Part shown: positions 62,993 through 64,000 of the stretch, piece by piece
Numbering within the stretch: position 1 is the first letter of the stretch
Layout: each line of letters begins with the position of its first letter
Position numbers and translations under genes: made by a program
Notes under the pieces: generated by a model
The model's input: the letters and a program-made list of their open reading frames with translations, nothing else
Told to the model about the DNA's origin: nothing
Database searches by the model: none
Assembly (NCBI RefSeq): GCF_037646455.1
Contig: NZ_JBBIXN010000001.1
Span: forward strand, 372,001 to 436,000
Length of the DNA stretch: 64,000 nucleotides
Reading direction: 5' to 3'
DNA from: Draconibacterium mangrovi_A
Lineage (GTDB): Bacteria > Bacteroidota > Bacteroidia > Bacteroidales > Prolixibacteraceae

Positions 62993-63847
62993 ATGAGAAA
63001 GCCATCGTTTAAAATTTTAATGATCAGTGTTGTTGCAATTGCGATTGCAGCTTTTACTGCTTGCCAGGAAGAATATGTGATCGAAGAAATTGCGCCCACG
63101 AAATCTGGTAATTTGCTTATTCGCCTGACTGATGCTCCGTTTCCTACCGATCTGGTTGCCGAAGCGAGTGTGACGATCAATAAGATTGAAATTCATAAAA
63201 TGGATGACGAACAAGGCCCTCCTTTTATTGTATTTTCAGAAGAAGAACAATCGTTCAATCTGCTGGACCTGACTAATGGAGTTACCGCTATTCTGGCAGA
63301 TACAGCCATTGAATCGGGTTTTTATAAGGAGATCAGGCTACAAGTGGTTGACGCGTATGTAAAACTAAAGGACTCGACGCTTTTCGATCTTAAAATTCCG
63401 AGCGGGGCTCAATCCGGCCTCAAAGTAAAAATCAATCCGTCGATTGAAGTGGACAGTGCATTGAATGCTGAGTTGTTGCTCGATTTCGACGTAAGTAAAT
63501 CTTTCGTCGTTCAGGGTAATCCCAATACACCGGCAGGAATAAAGGGATTTAATTTTAATCCGGTTGTAAAGGCTACGATCGCTAATGCAGCAGGAAAATT
63601 AAAAGGAACCGTTACCGATGCAAATGACAACGCAATTGAAGGAGCACAGGTTTCGATAATTGCTGCCGATACGGTTTATACCTCTTCATTTACAAAAGAG
63701 AACGGGAAATATGTCATTTTAGGAATCGATGCGGGAGTTTATGAAGTTGAATTTGCAAAAGACGGATACGCTGCCACAACAATTGAGGATGTTGAAATAA
63801 AAGCAAAGGAAACCACTACTTTAGATGCGCAACTTGACTCTGAATAA
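62993..63847 (+). CDS. DUF4382 lipoprotein with C-terminal CarboxypepD_reg domain
   Basis: A 284-residue exported protein. The N-terminus MRKPSFKILMISVVAIAIAA with AFTAC is a lipoprotein signal (Cys near residue 24). Residues about 35-195 form a DUF4382-like beta-sandwich (LLIRLTDAPFPTDLVAEASVTINKIEI, FNLLDLTNG), and residues 198-284 a CarboxypepD_reg-like sandwich (GKLKGTVTDANDNAIEGAQV, TTIEDVEIKAKET). Function unknown; such proteins are envelope lipoproteins. It is divergent from the ECF operon, 137 nt away, and may be controlled by it. Confidence 0.8.
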   Translation: MRKPSFKILMISVVAIAIAAFTACQEEYVIEEIAPTKSGNLLIRLTDAPFPTDLVAEASVTINKIEIHKMDDEQGPPFIVFSEEEQSFNLLDLTNGVTAILADTAIESGFYKEIRLQVVDAYVKLKDSTLFDLKIPSGAQSGLKVKINPSIEVDSALNAELLLDFDVSKSFVVQGNPNTPAGIKGFNFNPVVKATIANAAGKLKGTVTDANDNAIEGAQVSIIAADTVYTSSFTKENGKYVILGIDAGVYEVEFAKDGYAATTIEDVEIKAKETTTLDAQLDSE

Positions 63848-64000
63848 AAAGTTAGTGGTAGATAAGGGATAAAATTGTGAGAACTCAGAATAAAAAAAAT
63901 ATAAAGTAGAATCATCAATTCGGGTTACTATAATGAGCTATTGGCTCGATCACAACACTGATTGATTCAGTGTATCGTGAAATGCCGGGAATAAATTCCC

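Noticed and set aside
1..64000. tRNA, rRNA, CRISPR array, riboswitch or IS element
   Set aside because: No cloverleaf, rRNA-like segment, spaced repeat array, conserved riboswitch or transposase was recognised in reading either strand. A covariance-model search could still find short RNAs.

Overview
The window looks like a chromosomal segment of an anaerobic or facultatively anaerobic, polysaccharide-degrading member of the Bacteroidota, most likely a marine or sediment Marinilabiliales/Prolixibacteraceae-type organism (inference; there is no rRNA to confirm it). The signs are type IX secretion (T9SS) C-terminal sorting domains on three exported enzymes, a PorE-like OmpA lipoprotein, GH110/GH127/GH97 enzymes, a sigma-FecR-TonB receptor cascade, type III glutamine synthetase, almost no Shine-Dalgarno sequences, and TAnnTTTG-type -7 promoter boxes. 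No rRNA, tRNA, CRISPR array, prophage or IS element was recognised.

Layout. 1-9.1 kb (+ strand): 3' part of a GH110 galactosidase, an S9D glutamyl endopeptidase-like peptidase, a Tat-exported Gfo/Idh/MocA oxidoreductase, an aldo/keto reductase, a NIPSNAP protein and an alpha/beta hydrolase, most separated by clear hairpin terminators. 9.2-17.9 kb (- strand): one long operon for an NADH-linked, probably electron-bifurcating trimeric [FeFe] hydrogenase (HydA, HydB, HydC). It is preceded in the same operon by a signalling module: two DRTGG proteins, an RsbW-like kinase, a degenerate H-cluster protein, a PHP protein, a second GHKL ATPase and a 2Fe-2S ferredoxin. A PAS protein and a SpoIIE phosphatase are divergently transcribed (18.1-20.2 kb), which completes a partner-switching circuit. 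An S23/Avd-like four-helix-bundle gene flanked by inverted arrays of 7-nt repeats sits between hydA and hydC.

20.3-22.9 kb: a small exported CarboxypepD_reg protein converging on the PorE-like gene. 22.9-23.8 kb: a large non-coding region. 23.8-35.8 kb (+): a glycan cluster with two GH127 (beta-L-arabinofuranosidase family) proteins, a GH97 of the retaining alpha-galactosidase type, and a secreted HExxH metallopeptidase-like protein with PKD and T9SS domains. 35.9-45.3 kb: katG, then three glutamine synthetase families within 7 kb (GSIII, a GSI-like ligase followed by an APH-type kinase and a HAD-IIA protein, and GSII). 45.7-48.6 kb: a TldD/TldE pair. 48.7-51.5 kb: a double-domain M16 peptidase.

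51.7-55.4 kb (-): three small secreted proteins of unknown function next to a membrane-spanning AraC-FlgO-TPR regulator, with a 17-bp direct repeat in the promoter region between them. 55.5-58.7 kb: small membrane protein, CE7-like esterase, DUF3185-like membrane peptide and a YtxH/holin-like envelope stress trio. 58.9-62.9 kb (-): ECF sigma factor, FecR and a TonB-dependent receptor. 63.0-63.8 kb (+): a DUF4382 lipoprotein.

The most unusual elements are the hydrogenase-coupled partner-switching module with its degenerate H-cluster sensor, the heptad-flanked S23 gene inside that operon, the GS-like/kinase/HAD three-gene pathway, and the AraC-TM-TPR regulator with a direct-repeat operator.
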